Of a stretch of 64,000 nucleotides of DNA, positions 1-12,700 are shown one piece after another. The stretch is from Ligustrum vulgare (taxonomy: Eukaryota; Streptophyta; Magnoliopsida; Lamiales; Oleaceae): positions 21,203,446 to 21,267,445 of the forward strand of contig OY743172.1 of assembly GCA_963555705.1 (NCBI GenBank), in the 5' to 3' direction. Every line of letters begins with the position of its first letter. Position 1 is the first letter of the stretch. The notes beneath the pieces were generated by a model. That model saw nothing but the letters and a program-made list of their open reading frames with translations, did no database searches and had not been told where the DNA came from. Position numbers and translations under genes: made by a program.

Positions 1-48
1 TTAATACAGGAAATTCTGTTGTGGAAGTATAAATTTGATTTTTTATCA

Positions 49-308
49 TATAAATACGCACACAAATCGCAAAATGAAAATTACTGAGAGCTCTGACACA
101 GCCGTTGCTGACAGGGTTTTCGCTCTAGGTTTTACAGCAATTCACAGCTCAAACAAACAATTTGAATACACTTGAATTGTGTACATATACGCATTCATAT
201 ATTAAAATCGCAGAGAAAAGGATTTCAATTCTTGTAATGGTTCGGATTTTATTTTTATATACAGTGATTATTGATACAGGGAAGAAGCTGGTTTCAGTTT
301 TGGCGTAA
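49..308 (+). promoter_or_regulatory. Probable HUB2 core promoter and 5' leader
   Basis: A TATA-like box (TATAAATA) lies at 49-56, about 250 bases before the HUB2 start codon. That would give a transcript start near 80-90 and a 5' leader of roughly 220 bases with no intron needed. Upstream elements, if any, lie outside the window. The TATA match is seen directly; the start of transcription is inferred. Confidence 0.45.
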
Positions 309-2998
309 ATGGAATCATCACCAGAAGAGCCACAGCAAAAGCGCCCGCACCTCAACAACAACAACAACAACCAGGAAAACTCGTCAATGGCTCGTAACTC
401 TCCGTCTTCGTCTGACGACAACAAACCAGTATAAATCCTAAATTCGATCTTTGTCTCTCTTAAGTTTGTAGATATATAAATGATCGTGTGTGCAAATTAG
501 TGATATGCAAGTGTTGTATTGTTTCTCCTGACTATCATGAACTAGATTTTGTTAAATCCTTTGGTGGGAGTGTTAATTGAATTTAGTGCGGGCCTAGGGT
601 TTTAGAAATGGGTTGATTTTGATTACCTTGAAAATTTGGCGCTTATTGAAAATGGAGCAAAAATGGGCATTAGAAGTGTGTTGATTATGTTTTACGAGTA
701 TTAGAACTAGTATACCGCTTTCCCGTGGTGGAATCTGACCGTAGAATCCATTTTCAGTCCCTCCATCTTCATCACTTTTGCAATCTTTGCATTTGAGATT
801 TGCAGATTTTGATATGAAACTTAAAAGGGAAGAACACCCAGAAATCGCTTTTATGCTGTGTCGATTTCAGTAGTGACGGGGTCCGGGAAAGAGAGAAGGG
901 GAATGTGTAGAAAATTCGAAGAAATTTGATGAATTTTAGAGATTTTTATGAGGTATAGAAATTTTGAATTTTTTGATGAGGTATAGAAAATTTGAAGGTG
1001 AGGGTAGATTTTTGAAGACAGACATTCACTATGTTTTTGGCTTCATAGGGGAGAAAGACTTCTCTACGGCCAATGATAAAATTTATTATCCAAATTCGGT
1101 GGCACAATAAAGTCCAGAACATGTTCTGATTGTTTTAATTTTTTGTTTTCCGAGCCGTGTAGTTTCTGGATATCTCAGTCAAGTAAAGAAATGTGCACAC
1201 CTTCATTTTGAGTTAGGTGGGGGTTCCCACAGAAACACTGTCAATATTGATTTCATGTTGAACCTGCTTATGAATTTATTTATATTGAATATGAAAGTTC
1301 TGATTTTAGTTTCTGTTGACAGTCAATGTTAACAAAGCTGACTTTAATGTTTCTGCAAAGGACTGGTGTTTCGTGAGAGGAATATACAAATATGGAACTT
1401 AAATTACCAAGTGTCTGAAATGCCAAATGAATTTCACACTTCCATTGAGTTGCTTTATTTTGAAGAGTTTGCTTATAGATTCAGAGTAAAATACTCTTGT
1501 CATTTACGTGGTATTTATGAATGCAGCAGAAAGCGGACATATTGACGTCCACTTTTGGTTTTCATACAACATGTTCCTCTTCTCCCTTCGGAACGGAGAA
1601 AAGATGAAAATTTATTTCTAAAAACCACAAAATAGTTGCACAAGTGTCTATTGAACTCAGCCTCTAAAATGTTGGATTTTTCATGTAGGCGCCTTTGTCT
1701 TGTATGTTGCTATTCTAATTATATCTTGTTACTGTAGTTCTCATATAGTTGTAAAAATGGTGGAAATTTGGATAGTCGTTACGGAAACTAAATTTATTTC
1801 TTTATTCGATTTTTTTGTTTTTCTGACTCTTTTACAATTAACAATAACCTAAGTTGTAACATCTTTATGGTTGTTACCTTAATATCATTAAAAATTGTAT
1901 CTGATGTTGTGAGAGGCCATTTGGCTATTGATATTTGGATCATATAGTTTTCTGTTTAACGACCAGTATTTTAGAAATGAGTCGACATCTCTAGGCATTT
2001 GGGTTTTATATCCTGCTCCTAAGCCTTATTAAGGCCCACGATACTTGCTTTAAATACTTGCTTTTAGCTGTCAGTTCCGCCGGCCCTAATCCTCAACTTT
2101 ATAATCTTTTCTCTTTCCATTGCTTAATCTCTCTTCGGCCTCTTCCAATCTCTTTCTCTAGCATATACATTTTTCACCCTACCCAAAATGCTTCATTTTT
2201 GGTAGGAAACACCATTCAACAATCCCATAATTTTTATTGATCATATATGAGCACTCTGAAAAATGAGGTGGATGAGCTAATAACCATCCCCATTAGAACT
2301 TGAAATAGGGTAGAAATTCTAAACTTCGTAAAGTTTTGATGTTCCGGACTTGGTATGTTTGCTCAATTTCATGTTTTTTAATTTGACTTGTAAGTTATTT
2401 TTTACTTTAACTTAGGCATCGATTTTGATTTTGAGAAGGTACTTTTTAGTTTTATCACCTCAATGGATCTAAAAAATCTAGCATTTTCTAGATCTTTGAA
2501 TCTTCAACCCTTAGATCTGGATAATATTCCGGATTTAGGTTCCTCATCTAACTGGATGCGAGTAAATTTGTTTAATCATTAAATAAATTTTGGGCACCAT
2601 CAGTTGAAATGAAGTAATACTCTTGTTGTCTTGTGAAACGTAACTTGTCATTTAGCTTTCATTATTTGTAATATTTGTTATTTTTTTATTTTTTTATAGC
2701 CGTGCTTGCTTGTTTTCCTGTATGAGAATATATGGAAAATCATTAAAACGTTTATTGGCTTATTACTTTATTTTAATGTTCACCACATTTGCTAAACTTG
2801 AAGCCTCCTTGAGTCCAGAGTATATATGTTCATTGAAATCATTTTTGACAGTCTTTTCTTGTGTCCTTTTTGACAAGGCATATTTCCAGCTATGACAATA
2901 TTTTATAAGCATATTTTGTAAATTTGACGCTGTCTATAAATTTATGACGTGTTAATTGTAGGAAGCAATTCAGGTTTCTGGATTACGAAATTTTAAGT

Positions 2999-3055
<57 letters not shown>

Positions 3056-6000
3056 TTTTCATGTGGGATACATGTATATTCATTCACGATTGTATAAGCA
3101 TGCATTTATAATTTATGTACTTTATTTATAATTGTTAAGCACATGGCTGTGATTGATGGAACTTGGAAGCGAGTAAGGTTAAGATAAGAGCATAGTATCT
3201 ATGTTAATTTTTTTCTTTTGGAATGCAAACAAATACATATTCAGAAGAGAACCATTTCCTTTTTTATGTTTTTCAGTTGCTTTTTACCTTCCCTGCACCA
3301 TGTAATATCTCCCCATCTTCACTATTTCACTAAATCTCATAAAATAAGGCACAAGGCATAAATTCTTTCCACTGACTTCATTTTATTAAGGTTCCCTGTA
3401 TTGAATTGTGTGATTGTGTTTTCTCTTAAAAAGTGAGTCCTAGTGCACGATTTTAATATGACATATGCTCAGGTCGGTCCATTAAGGTCCTTCTATGAAT
3501 ATAAAAGGAGGGAGAGTAAGAGGACAGTTAGCTTATTGTAAAATTCTTTCTTTGACAGGTTGATGCTGCTGCACTTCAATACCAAAACCATAAACTTGTT
3601 CAGCAGTTAGAGGCACAGAAGCAAGAGTTACATGATCTTGAAGCCAAAATTAAGGAATTAAAAGACAAACAAGCTTCTTATGATAATATGTTGATTAAAG
3701 TAAATAAACTATGGAATCAGGTAACTTATACACAGACCCTCTCATATAATCTCTCTGTTTGACCATAGTCATGTTATGTTATAGGATTTTCATTCTATAG
3801 TGGGTCATGTTATTGACTTTTTGCAGTTGGATGAAGATTTAGTTTTACTTGGAGTGCGAGCTGGGGCAGGAAAAAGTGCTTTACAACACTTGGATCACAT
3901 TGATTCTTCTCGAGGTAGTGTGTGCATGTTAAGATTACTCTATCCAGTTTTTAAGTAATGGACAGGATTAAACTCTTTATGCTATATATGAAAGATGCTG
4001 GCTCTATCTGCAGGTTCAATTCCATCATGTCCTCCGGAGGATATGTTCCTTTGTAGGCTACTACAAACAAATTCCATTCCAAGGGATGGAGCTGATGGAT
4101 CAATTAATTATATTAAAGAAGCTCTTGCATCACGTCAGGCTTCTACACTGGAAGTGATGAAATTACTGGAAGATACTATTGATGCTCAGAGAGGTAAACT
4201 TGAGGACATTGCTCAAGCTTTGCAGGGAAGCCAATCCGCAGAAGGTCAGGAGAGACCTTTAGTAGAAGGCCAATTTTTAATTATTCATTCCTTTTGTTCC
4301 CATGCACTCATATATTTATATTTATATGGTATTTTACAAGAAACTCTTTCAATTTAATATTGGTAGATGCTATCATCCAATTACATAAGTTGGATGATTT
4401 AATGAAAGAGGAGGCTGGTCATCTGCACGAGGCCATTGATGTTCTTCATTTGAAGCATAAACAATATGCAGATGAAATTCAGACTTGTATCAATAACCAT
4501 TCAGTGGATCAATCCGAGATAAAGCGTCTTGCTGGTATTTCTTCTCCCACCCCTCCCTAATCGACATGCAAGATTTTTGCACACTAAGTCATACCGATAC
4601 TAGATTTTAGTTCGAAATGAATTGTGACTGATATTTGGCTGCATGTATGTACTGTAGGCTTTTATATGTGTTTTTATATGTAAGTGAAAATATTTGATTG
4701 GGTTCTGACTATGCATATTTTTTCTATTCCCAAAGGTGAGCTGGAAGAGAGCATGGCAGATCTTGAAGAAAGCCGAAGAAAACTGATTAATCTGAAAATG
4801 CAGAAAGACGGGGCGTCTGGGGTGCAGGTTCCCATCCCAGTTCCTGTTTTAGGTGTAGAGAATGGAACTGTGTCTCCTGAAAAGCCTTCAGATAGGTCAA
4901 AGCGTTTAAGGGAAGCAAAAGAGTCTATTGAAGAAGTCAAGGTGTTTATCTTGTGACTGGCACCATTTAACTATTTCGCTCGCTCTCCACATATATGTAT
5001 ATGTTTGCATATATGTATTTTTAAAGTAAAATCTATGTAGGTACTGGCAGAGGATCGCCTTTCTGAGCTTCAAGAGGCACAGGAGGACAATATGATCTTG
5101 TTAAAACAAGTGCAGGATCTTCAGGTTGATATAAGTTTCTTAGATTAGTATTCGAAACTTCTTTGACCATTACGGGGCATAATTTCTGTTGTCAAATTCT
5201 GTTATTTGACTTGTAGAATGAACTAAAGGAAGACAAGTATGTATTATCATCTCGCCCTTACACCTTACTGAGTGATCAGCTCCAGCACTGGAATGCTGAG
5301 GCAGAACGTTATAAAGCGGCAACAGAATCTTTGCAGGTAAGCTACTTTTTATAACTAGATTTTCCCCCGTGTGATGCACAGGATTGCTATCGAATTTGAA
5401 TTTTAAAGCTTAAAATGTTATCGAATTTGAAACTTAAAAAAAAATAATTAAAATAGAAATAAAAATAAAAAAAAACTTTATTTAATTTATGCATTGGTAA
5501 TAAAAAGTTGATATAAAAAAAAAAAAAAAATACACAAATTACATTTGTTTAGCTTGTGTTTGATATATTCATTTAATATTACTTTTAATAATAAAAAAAT
5601 ATGCTAATTATATCAAAATATACAAATAAAAATAATAGCATATTATTATTACTTTGTACCCATTATTCAAATCCCTATTTTTCAAAATCATTTTCAACCA
5701 CATTCTATCAATAAAATAAATAACATTCAATCAATAATCAATAATTGTATTATAAATTGATTTAAAATCCCTTTATCGAAGATCAATATCACCGTTCATC
5801 GTTAAAAGTTTGTAGTTGAAAAGACAGTTGCAATTTTTCAATTTTTTTGTTGACACGTTGACTGCTACCACAAATCAAAAGTTTGTAGTTGAAAAGACAT
5901 TACACATAATTTTTTTTTAAATACAGTCCAACATGCGAAAGTGACCCTTGTTAGTGGTCATGTCATGTGACGCAATCAAAAGAAATTTTTAATGACAATA

Positions 6001-9000
6001 TTGGAAAAAAAAACAAATTTCTAGTTAATTTGATTTCGTACATAATGTATTTTAACTTTCGATTAAATTTATTTTTTAATGAATTATTTATATTATTTAA
6101 CGTAATCATTTCAATTTATGAATTCATTTTACTACTTCCAATTGTCTAGGCATCGGATGTGTAGAATCTGTAGATCATTAACATCGTTCTTTTACGCAAT
6201 CATTACAATTTATAAATCAATTTATAAACAACACAATTTTTCAAATTACTTTTTAACCGCACATATTTTCTCTCTTCAATTTTTAACCACACATTTTACC
6301 TAGAAACCAAAAAAAAAAAACTGGCGGCTATTGAAGCCGAACGGTGTGTCAAAAAATACATTTTGGAAAAATAGAAAAATAAGTGGGACCCACTTCACTG
6401 TAGAGAAGAAACAAATATTGCAGCAACTTTTCACTGTTAAAGTCATAAAATTGAATTTTATATTCATATTTTGCAGATGAAAGTCCGTTTCATTGTGACT
6501 TGACCATTGGACTTTTTGCATAGAAATGCTAAAACCTACTGGTTCAAGAAACACAAATACACAGCCAACCTGTACAAAAAAATGAGGCATGGGCGGGATT
6601 TTCTTGACAATTTCTCTTTTTATTTTTTATTTTTTCCTTTCTTGAGTGGGAGTCCTAGGCGGGAAACTCCCTTACAACTTTCCTTCTTTAATATAAGAAT
6701 AGATTTATAAAGATTTTCCTAGAATTTGATCTTAACTAAAAGTAAAATTTCAGGCTGATGGGTCTTTCATCATACGAAGGGAAAAAGAACTGAATGTAAA
6801 AGCAGAGTCAGTAGATGCTGCACGGGACAAACTCGATAAATCTGAGTCAAAGATTAAAGAACTAGAGCAACAACTGCAGAAGTGTGTTATTGAGAAAAAT
6901 GAAATGGAGATAAAAATGGAAGAAGCTATTCAAGATTCAGGTCAATATGGCTATGATGTAGACTTGTTTATGCAGATATTATTAAGTATGCTATGTCATG
7001 GTTCGCTTTGCTAAATTAATAATCTTTCTTCAGGGAGAAAAGATGTTAAAGAGGAGTTCAAGGTAATGGCATCAGCTTTGTCGAAGGAAATGGGAATGAT
7101 GGAAAGCCGGGTGAATAGGTGGAAAGGGACAGCTGATGAGGCTAACTCCTTGCGCGAGAAAGCCCAGACATTGAATTCTTTACTGGACAGAAAGGTTTAC
7201 TCTTATATCTAAAGCAGCATGCTTTACTTCGCCTGCCTTTTATGAAATGTCTGTGATCAACTTTTCATTCCTTTGAATAATGTGTATGACATTATGCTCA
7301 TAAAAATGTTTTCACAGTCATCTTCAGGTCTTGGGTGCACACAGCCCTTCAATTATTAAACACCATGTAATGATTTTGCCATCTCTAACACCTTGTTGTT
7401 GCCATCACTCACCAGTAACTAAAGTCTACCGTCAGAAACATATTTACCATGCACCCCCAAAAAAAATAGTAATAAGAAGAAAACTTAAAGGGAGTACTTT
7501 ACTGTGTGTTTGCCAGAACTTGTCAAAGGGTGGATAGTGAAGGTTCGTGAGCTGTAATGGAACTGCTTTCAACAAGTTCATGTTCGGATGAGTTATTATC
7601 ATCACATACTTGTCAAGAAGATGCTGGGTGGTGATTTATCTGCGATTCCCATGCCTTGTAGTTCTCGTAAATAAATTTTTGAGCTAATTGTATTTTACCG
7701 ATCATGGTATTAAGTTTATATTCTTGTCTAACTTCAAACTCCAAATTTCTCCCAGGTTGACATTGGCACCATTCTCAGTGTACTTAGATCTCTGTGAATA
7801 TTTGCAGTTCTACCATGTTTTCTGCTTTTAATATATTTATTTATCTTGATGGTCTATATTTTAGTTTTTTCTTTAAGTAAATGATTTTCCTGGTTCCTGA
7901 GTTTTGTGCTGGCAGACTATTGATCTGAAGGCCTTGGCTGATAAATGTGCGCATCAGATTGGAGAGATCAAGTCCTTAAATGAAATTGTATGTTTTGCTG
8001 CCATAGTCATGATTTTCTATATTCTTCAACTTCATCTCAGAAAGCATATTGCTTGAGATTCTTGAGGGGAGCGAAATCATATTGGTAATTGTGATATTGA
8101 ACTTCTGCAGATTGAGAAAATGCAGAAGGAACAACAAGAGCTTGAATTTTATTTGGACATGCTGGGTCAACAAATATATGATAATAGGTAAGCTATCTAT
8201 TCCTTCCATGAAGTTGATTAATTACAGTTAGCAGTTAAATAACTTAAATTTGATGATGTGCAAACTTATCTGAAAGGAGGTTGTCTTATATGTATTGCAG
8301 TTTTCAGAATTTGTCATTTGAATACAACTGAAAATGTACAGTGCATGTATGATGTATACCTCTCTCTCCCTCTGTGTGTGTGTGTGAGAGAGAGAGAGAG
8401 GCCGGGGGGGATTTATCCATCTAAACATAATGTGTTTAAAACTTTTTGCGAGGAAGAGGCGTGATGGAAATTAAGGAATCGGAGCAAAGAGCTCAATCTC
8501 AAGCTGAAATTTTGAGAAATGTGCTAGACGAACATGATCTAGAATTGAGAGTGAGAGCAGCTTATGAAGCTGAGGCTGCATACCAGCAGAGGCTTTCTGT
8601 TGCAGAAGCAGAAATAGCTGAACTAAGGGCTGAATTAGAAGCTTCTGACAGGTACTTTTTCTGACCCTGCTCTGCTTATTTTTGCATGCTATGGTCATTC
8701 CTCACTTCCCTGAAGCACTTGCTCATTTTGTCCAAAATATCTGCGAGGCATGTATTACATCGTGTTCAAGTCTCCTACCTCCTTTGTAATCGAACCTAAA
8801 TGTCTAAAACATCACACCTTGGAATAATTTAAATAAAGAAGTACTGCTTTTAGAACAGTGCAGCACATGATAGGATCATGCTTTAAGTTTCTCATCTGGT
8901 TACTATATGCTTTCTTTATTGAGAATATTCTTGTTGAATTTTGTACTTAAAATTGTTTCCTAATCTTTAACATGCAGGGATGTTTTGGAGCTCAAGGAAG

Positions 9001-11045
9001 CAATCAATATAAAAAAAGGGGAGTCAGCGTTATATATTTCTGAAATCGAGGTGTCCATTAATAGAATCTTTAAAAACATATTTGTACTATACTGGTCAAT
9101 CTTTGGAATTTTTGTTTCTTCTTGCTCTTTCTCCCCTTTCCTTGCATTTCTTGGGTTGTTTATTTATTGTTCATGATATACAGACTATTGGTCAAGCTTA
9201 TGAAGACATGCAGACGCAGAACCAGCACTTGTTGCAACAAGTTGCTGAAAGAGATGAATATAATATCAAGGTTTTAGTTGTGATGGCTTCCCGGCTTCCC
9301 TTATTTCTCATCTTTAGTGACTTCTTGGTTTTCAATCCACTTGTTTACTGAGAGACACAATAGTCTCTGATCTTCTGTTTATTTAATTACAGCTGGTTTC
9401 TGAGAGCGTAAAAGCGAAACAGGCACAGAACTTATTACTCGCTGAGAATCATGCTTTAGAAAAGGAACTTGAACAGGGTAATGAATTGCTTGAATCTTTG
9501 AAGTCGAGAATTGCCCAAAGTGAAGAGCTGGTTAGTTCCCTTCCTGATAGTCAACAATCATACTAGCTGTGGTTATCCTATTTCAATCAAGATATGGCCT
9601 TGCAGATGAAACTTTACCAGGTGGAAGCATTATGTGCCGTCCAAGAAGACAGGCACCTTGCAATAAAGATAGAAACCGCAAAATGGGAATTAGCAGATTC
9701 TGAAAAGGAATATAAGATGCTGAAATCCGCTGTCTCTTCATCAGAGAAGGAATATGAGCAGATCCAGAGGAAAATGAACGATATTCAAATAGAACTGGAC
9801 AGTGAAAGGTGAACTTTTGTTTTGCTTCTATTTTTATTAATTAATTATTAGGGTGATCAGGAATTGGGATTGCAGTCTACCATCCAACTTGGCCTGGACT
9901 TAACTAGAAATCCAGTTCCCAAGGCACCCCACACACCCCAGTCAGGACAGTACTAATATATCTCTTAGTTTGACCAGTAGAGATGCAAAGCTGTTTCTAT
10001 TTTAGTGACTGGTTATTTTTATTACCCAGAAACTCAAGAGTTAGGTGTTGAAGAGTAACTACTGTCTACCCCAACTCTCTTGAATTTGATCTTAAGATTA
10101 CATTTTTTTTTTTCCTTTGCTGTATTAATTATTTATTAGTTAGTTTTAGACATCAACCTCTGCTGGGTGGGCTAACCCATTTTGGGAGTGGTACCTTTCC
10201 CTTTGGTTTGGGGGTGGCGGTGATTGGTTCCTCAATGTTAGTTCTGGTTTGTGAGCTATTGCACAGAACTTTAAAAGATCCTCCCCAACTGTGTAATAGA
10301 ATACAATTTGCAATTTGTAAATTTCGTAATAGGTGAGCAGTTGAATGTGGTGGTAATTTGTTTTTGAAGGAAGATTAGGTTTTATACAGAATCACAGATG
10401 TCTAAATTCGTTAATGTAATACAATGTGTCGACAAAGAAACTCTTATGCCGAACGTTTATTGTATATAACAGAAAAGAACGGAAGAAGCTCGATGAAGAA
10501 CTTATGGAGTTGAACGTAGCTGTTTCTGAGATGACTTCTGAAAGTGGGGAGGCTGCAATACAGAAACTTCAGGATGAAATCAAGAATTGCAAAGCTATTC
10601 TGAAGTGTGGGGTGTGTTTTGATCGTCCAAAGGAGGTAAATCTATACATATCAGTCTACACTATTCTGGTTCCTTTCGAGAATAAGCGCATACACATAGT
10701 TTTCTTCCCTTGTGTCTACAGCTTTTCTGCCTGTATCGTGCAAATTTAGGTACTCCATTTGTAACCATCAATAGTTATTGCTATGCTATCCGTATTCGCT
10801 CATAATTTTCTAAATTTATGTAAAAGCAACTGATTGCTTCCTTTGCCTCTGCTTCTTTTGTTCTTATTTTTGTTGAGTAATGGTTTTCACAGGTTTTGTT
10901 ACTATTTTGGCAGGTTGTAATTACAAAGTGCTACCATCTATTTTGTTATCAATGCATCCAAAGGAATTTGGAGATTCGCCTTCGCAAGTGTCCCGGTTGT
11001 GGAACTCCATTTGGGCAAAGCGATGTTCGTTTCGTAAAAATTTAA
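309..11045 (+). CDS. HUB2: E3 ubiquitin-protein ligase BRE1-like 2 (HUB2), 19 exons
   Basis: RING-type E3 ligase that, with HUB1, mono-ubiquitinates histone H2B in plant chromatin and so affects transcription, flowering and dormancy. Exons read here: 309-428, 3559-3720, 3827-3914, 4014-4244, 4367-4534, 4736-4941, 5041-5124, 5217-5336, 6754-6940, 7034-7194, 7916-7987, 8111-8187, 8457-8651, 8978-9050, 9184-9270, 9393-9530, 9606-9808, 10473-10635, 10914-11045. They sum to 2,667 nt, 888 aa, close to Arabidopsis HUB2 (about 900). The N-terminus carries an Asn run and the HUB2-like SMARNS stretch, which separates it from HUB1. The middle is nearly continuous coiled coil. A C3HC4 RING ends the protein: Cys836, 839, 851, His853, Cys856, 859, 871, 874. 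No stop or frameshift is seen. Intron 1 is 3.1 kb and intron 8 holds a Helitron. The exon 13 acceptor is the least certain border. Confidence 0.95.
429..3558 (+). other. HUB2 intron 1 (3.1 kb)
   Basis: Long first intron between the short N-terminal exon and the coiled-coil exons. It is T-rich, has a (TA)n run near 3002-3048, and shows no coding segment or transposon that I can bound. Long first introns in plants often carry expression-enhancing sequence, but nothing here proves that. Confidence 0.7.
3002..3048. repeat. (TA)n microsatellite in HUB2 intron 1
   Basis: About 23 uninterrupted TA units followed by a T run. It is likely polymorphic in length. Confidence 0.9.
5355..6703 (-). mobile_element. 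Non-autonomous Helitron inside HUB2 intron 8
   Basis: Read on the minus strand, the element starts with TC at 6703-6702 (TCTATTCTTATATTAAAG) and ends with CTAG at 5358-5355, preceded by a GC-rich hairpin (core about 5365-5382). The host bases are A before the 5' TC and T after the CTAG, as expected for Helitron insertion between A and T. Length is 1,349 bp. No Rep or helicase coding is visible, so it would need an autonomous relative. It accounts for nearly all of intron 8 (5337-6753), while both splice sites are outside it and intact. The termini are seen; the class follows from established Helitron structure. Confidence 0.8.
7195..7915 (+). other. HUB2 intron 10, no recognisable element
   Basis: A 721-bp intron. 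Short reading frames occur but none has a domain or a phase compatible with the flanking exons. I see no bounded repeat. Confidence 0.6.
8376..8400. repeat. (GT)n/(GA)n compound microsatellite in HUB2 intron 12
   Basis: A short GT run passes directly into a GA run about 55 bases before the exon 13 acceptor. It dilutes the polypyrimidine tract expected upstream of that acceptor. Confidence 0.8.
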
Positions 11046-11393
11046 GTGAACTAAGTTTAGTTTAGTAGTTAAACATGTGTGCAGACTACAGTACTTTTCT
11101 TTATCTTTTATTTCTTTTAATAGACTACAGTACTTCTTAATTAGCTAAAATTAGAGAAGGCGAAAAAAAAAAAGTATTTACAAATCCCCTTTTTAGTTCA
11201 TATAATTATTTAATGTGCCTTCTCCCCCCTTTTGTGTGTGTGTGTGTGTTTTGACTATGGAAACACTTTTTTGTTTGAGTGTGTAGAGTGTGGAACGTTA
11301 TTTTGCCCTCACACCAGTGACACTACCCTCAACTTGAGTCCAAATTATTAGAGGGGTAAAATGAGTTGTGCGGTAGTTTGTATGTTTTCAGGA
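11046..11393. other. HUB2 3' flank
   Basis: AT-rich sequence after the stop codon, expected to hold the 3' UTR and polyadenylation signals. A short GT run lies near 11237-11250. No gene is visible. Confidence 0.5.
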
Positions 11394-11394
11394 A

Positions 11395-11438
<44 letters not shown>
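11394..11438. repeat. (AAT)n microsatellite
   Basis: About 14-15 perfect AAT/ATA units downstream of HUB2. Confidence 0.9.
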
Positions 11439-11440
<2 letters not shown>

Positions 11441-11710
11441 TTATCTAAGCAAAAAATTGCTTATATTTTTTGGGAGTGGCAATGTCTACTGCAGACTGAT
11501 ATTTTTTCATTAGATAGAAAGAATCACCATTAACTATTGAAGTGGATAAGGGATAAGGAATCTTGAAGTTTTGATTAGGGATGGCGACAGGGAGCATGAT
11601 GGTCACGTCCGACCTCTGTTCTTATCCTACCTTGATATTTTATTTAAACAAAACTGTTTGAAGGCTATATTTGGATTTTAGCATTTAGGTATAAGATCGA
11701 CCTATTTATA

Positions 11711-12012
11711 TATTTTTTGGGGTTTTTAATTAAATATGTTTTATAATCAATAACTTTAGTAAAATAGACTCCTCTATTGAAAAGTCAAAATTATCCTTAA
11801 TGAGTAAATTGTAAGGTATATTCTTTCTTTATTCTTGTTGATTTAATTCAGGATTAATTAAATATTTTTTGGGGTTTTTAATTAAATATGTTTTATAATC
11901 AATAACTTTAGTAAAATAGACTCCTCTATTGAAAAGTCAAAATTATCCTTAATGAGTAAATTGCAAGGTATATTCTTTCTTTATTCTTGTTGATTTAATT
12001 CAGGATTAATTA
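11711..12012. repeat. Near-identical 152-bp tandem duplication
   Basis: The block 11711-11862 is repeated at 11863-12012. By eye I find one substitution (a T in GTAAGG of copy 1 versus C in copy 2). It directly abuts the low-coordinate end of the pararetrovirus copy. Such high identity implies a recent duplication or gene conversion. Confidence 0.9.
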
Positions 12013-12120
12013 TTTGGACTTTTTGTAATTTTTTCAATTGCTCTAAGTACTCTTTATATTTTGATAATTTTTCAAAGGCTTATCATCAAAGGCTTTTGGA
12101 TGATCTTGCTTAGTTATATA

Positions 12121-12399
12121 TCATAATATTATTCCTTCCGAAATTTCTTCTTCTATATCTTTATATTCAAGCGATATATTATAAACTATATTTATATTTT
12201 TTGCAGTTTCAACAGAGTTAAATCTTATATTATTTATGCAAGCGTAATAAATATCTTTATATATTTCTTTTAATTTGGATTGGACTACAGAATATATGCC
12301 TTGATATTTTTCAATAATAATTAATAAAAACGAAATATCTTTATCATCCAAATACAGTTTATCACAATTACTAGAAGTGGATGCTTGTGAAGTGTTCAT
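12121..12399 (-). CDS. Small reading frame B of the pararetrovirus leader region, function unknown
   Basis: A frame of about 91 codons opening with ATG at 12399, Ser/Thr-rich at its start and then rich in Ile, Lys and Glu. It starts one base inside the stop of the preceding frame (an ATGA overlap at about 12397-12400), a translational-coupling arrangement seen in compact viral genomes. After its stop, Lys/Gln-rich coding-like sequence continues in other frames to about 12015, suggesting a truncated 3' part. I recognise no domain. It could be a minor viral protein such as an aphid-transmission or virion-associated factor, but that is only positional inference. Confidence 0.4.
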   Translation of the reverse strand: MNTSQASTSSNCDKLYLDDKDISFLLIIIEKYQGIYSVVQSKLKEIYKDIYYACINNIRFNSVETAKNINIVYNISLEYKDIEEEISEGIIL

Positions 12400-12405
12400 A
12401 AATTC

Positions 12406-12700
12406 AAACGATCAGGTTGATCAGGATTATGTCTAATTATTCTATTTTCTTGATCTAAGGTTTGTAAAATTAAACCTGGGAACCTAATTTCAGTATTTTC
12501 TTGTAACCAAATTAGATGATGTTGTTGTTCGTATTGATGATATCTGATGGTATTTAGTATTTTTTCCCACTTTTCTTGATTATTTTTTTTGTTTTAATTC
12601 TCTGAAAAGTTTTTCTATATCTCTGGATCTTAAATCAAATGTATTATCTTTAACTATTTTAAGTTTATCTATATCTTCTTTATCACCATTGTTTATAATT
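12406..12700 (-). pseudogene. Small reading frame A of the pararetrovirus leader region, frameshifted
   Basis: Coding-like minus-strand sequence that is interrupted near 12590-12600 by a frame change at an A-rich run. Both halves share a hydrophilic, Gln/Glu/Asn-rich composition with the neighbouring frame, which it overlaps at an ATGA. No family is recognised. Its position downstream of the promoter and leader suggests it was the first or an early cistron of the pregenomic transcript. Confidence 0.35.

Noticed and set aside
2058..2895. Short open frames in HUB2 intron 1
   Set aside because: They are out of phase with the flanking exons, lack domains and have intron-like composition.
9860..10420. 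Possible extra HUB2 exon in intron 17
   Set aside because: Exons 17 and 18 join in phase and match the expected protein; the GC-richer stretch near 10150-10230 has no usable frame.
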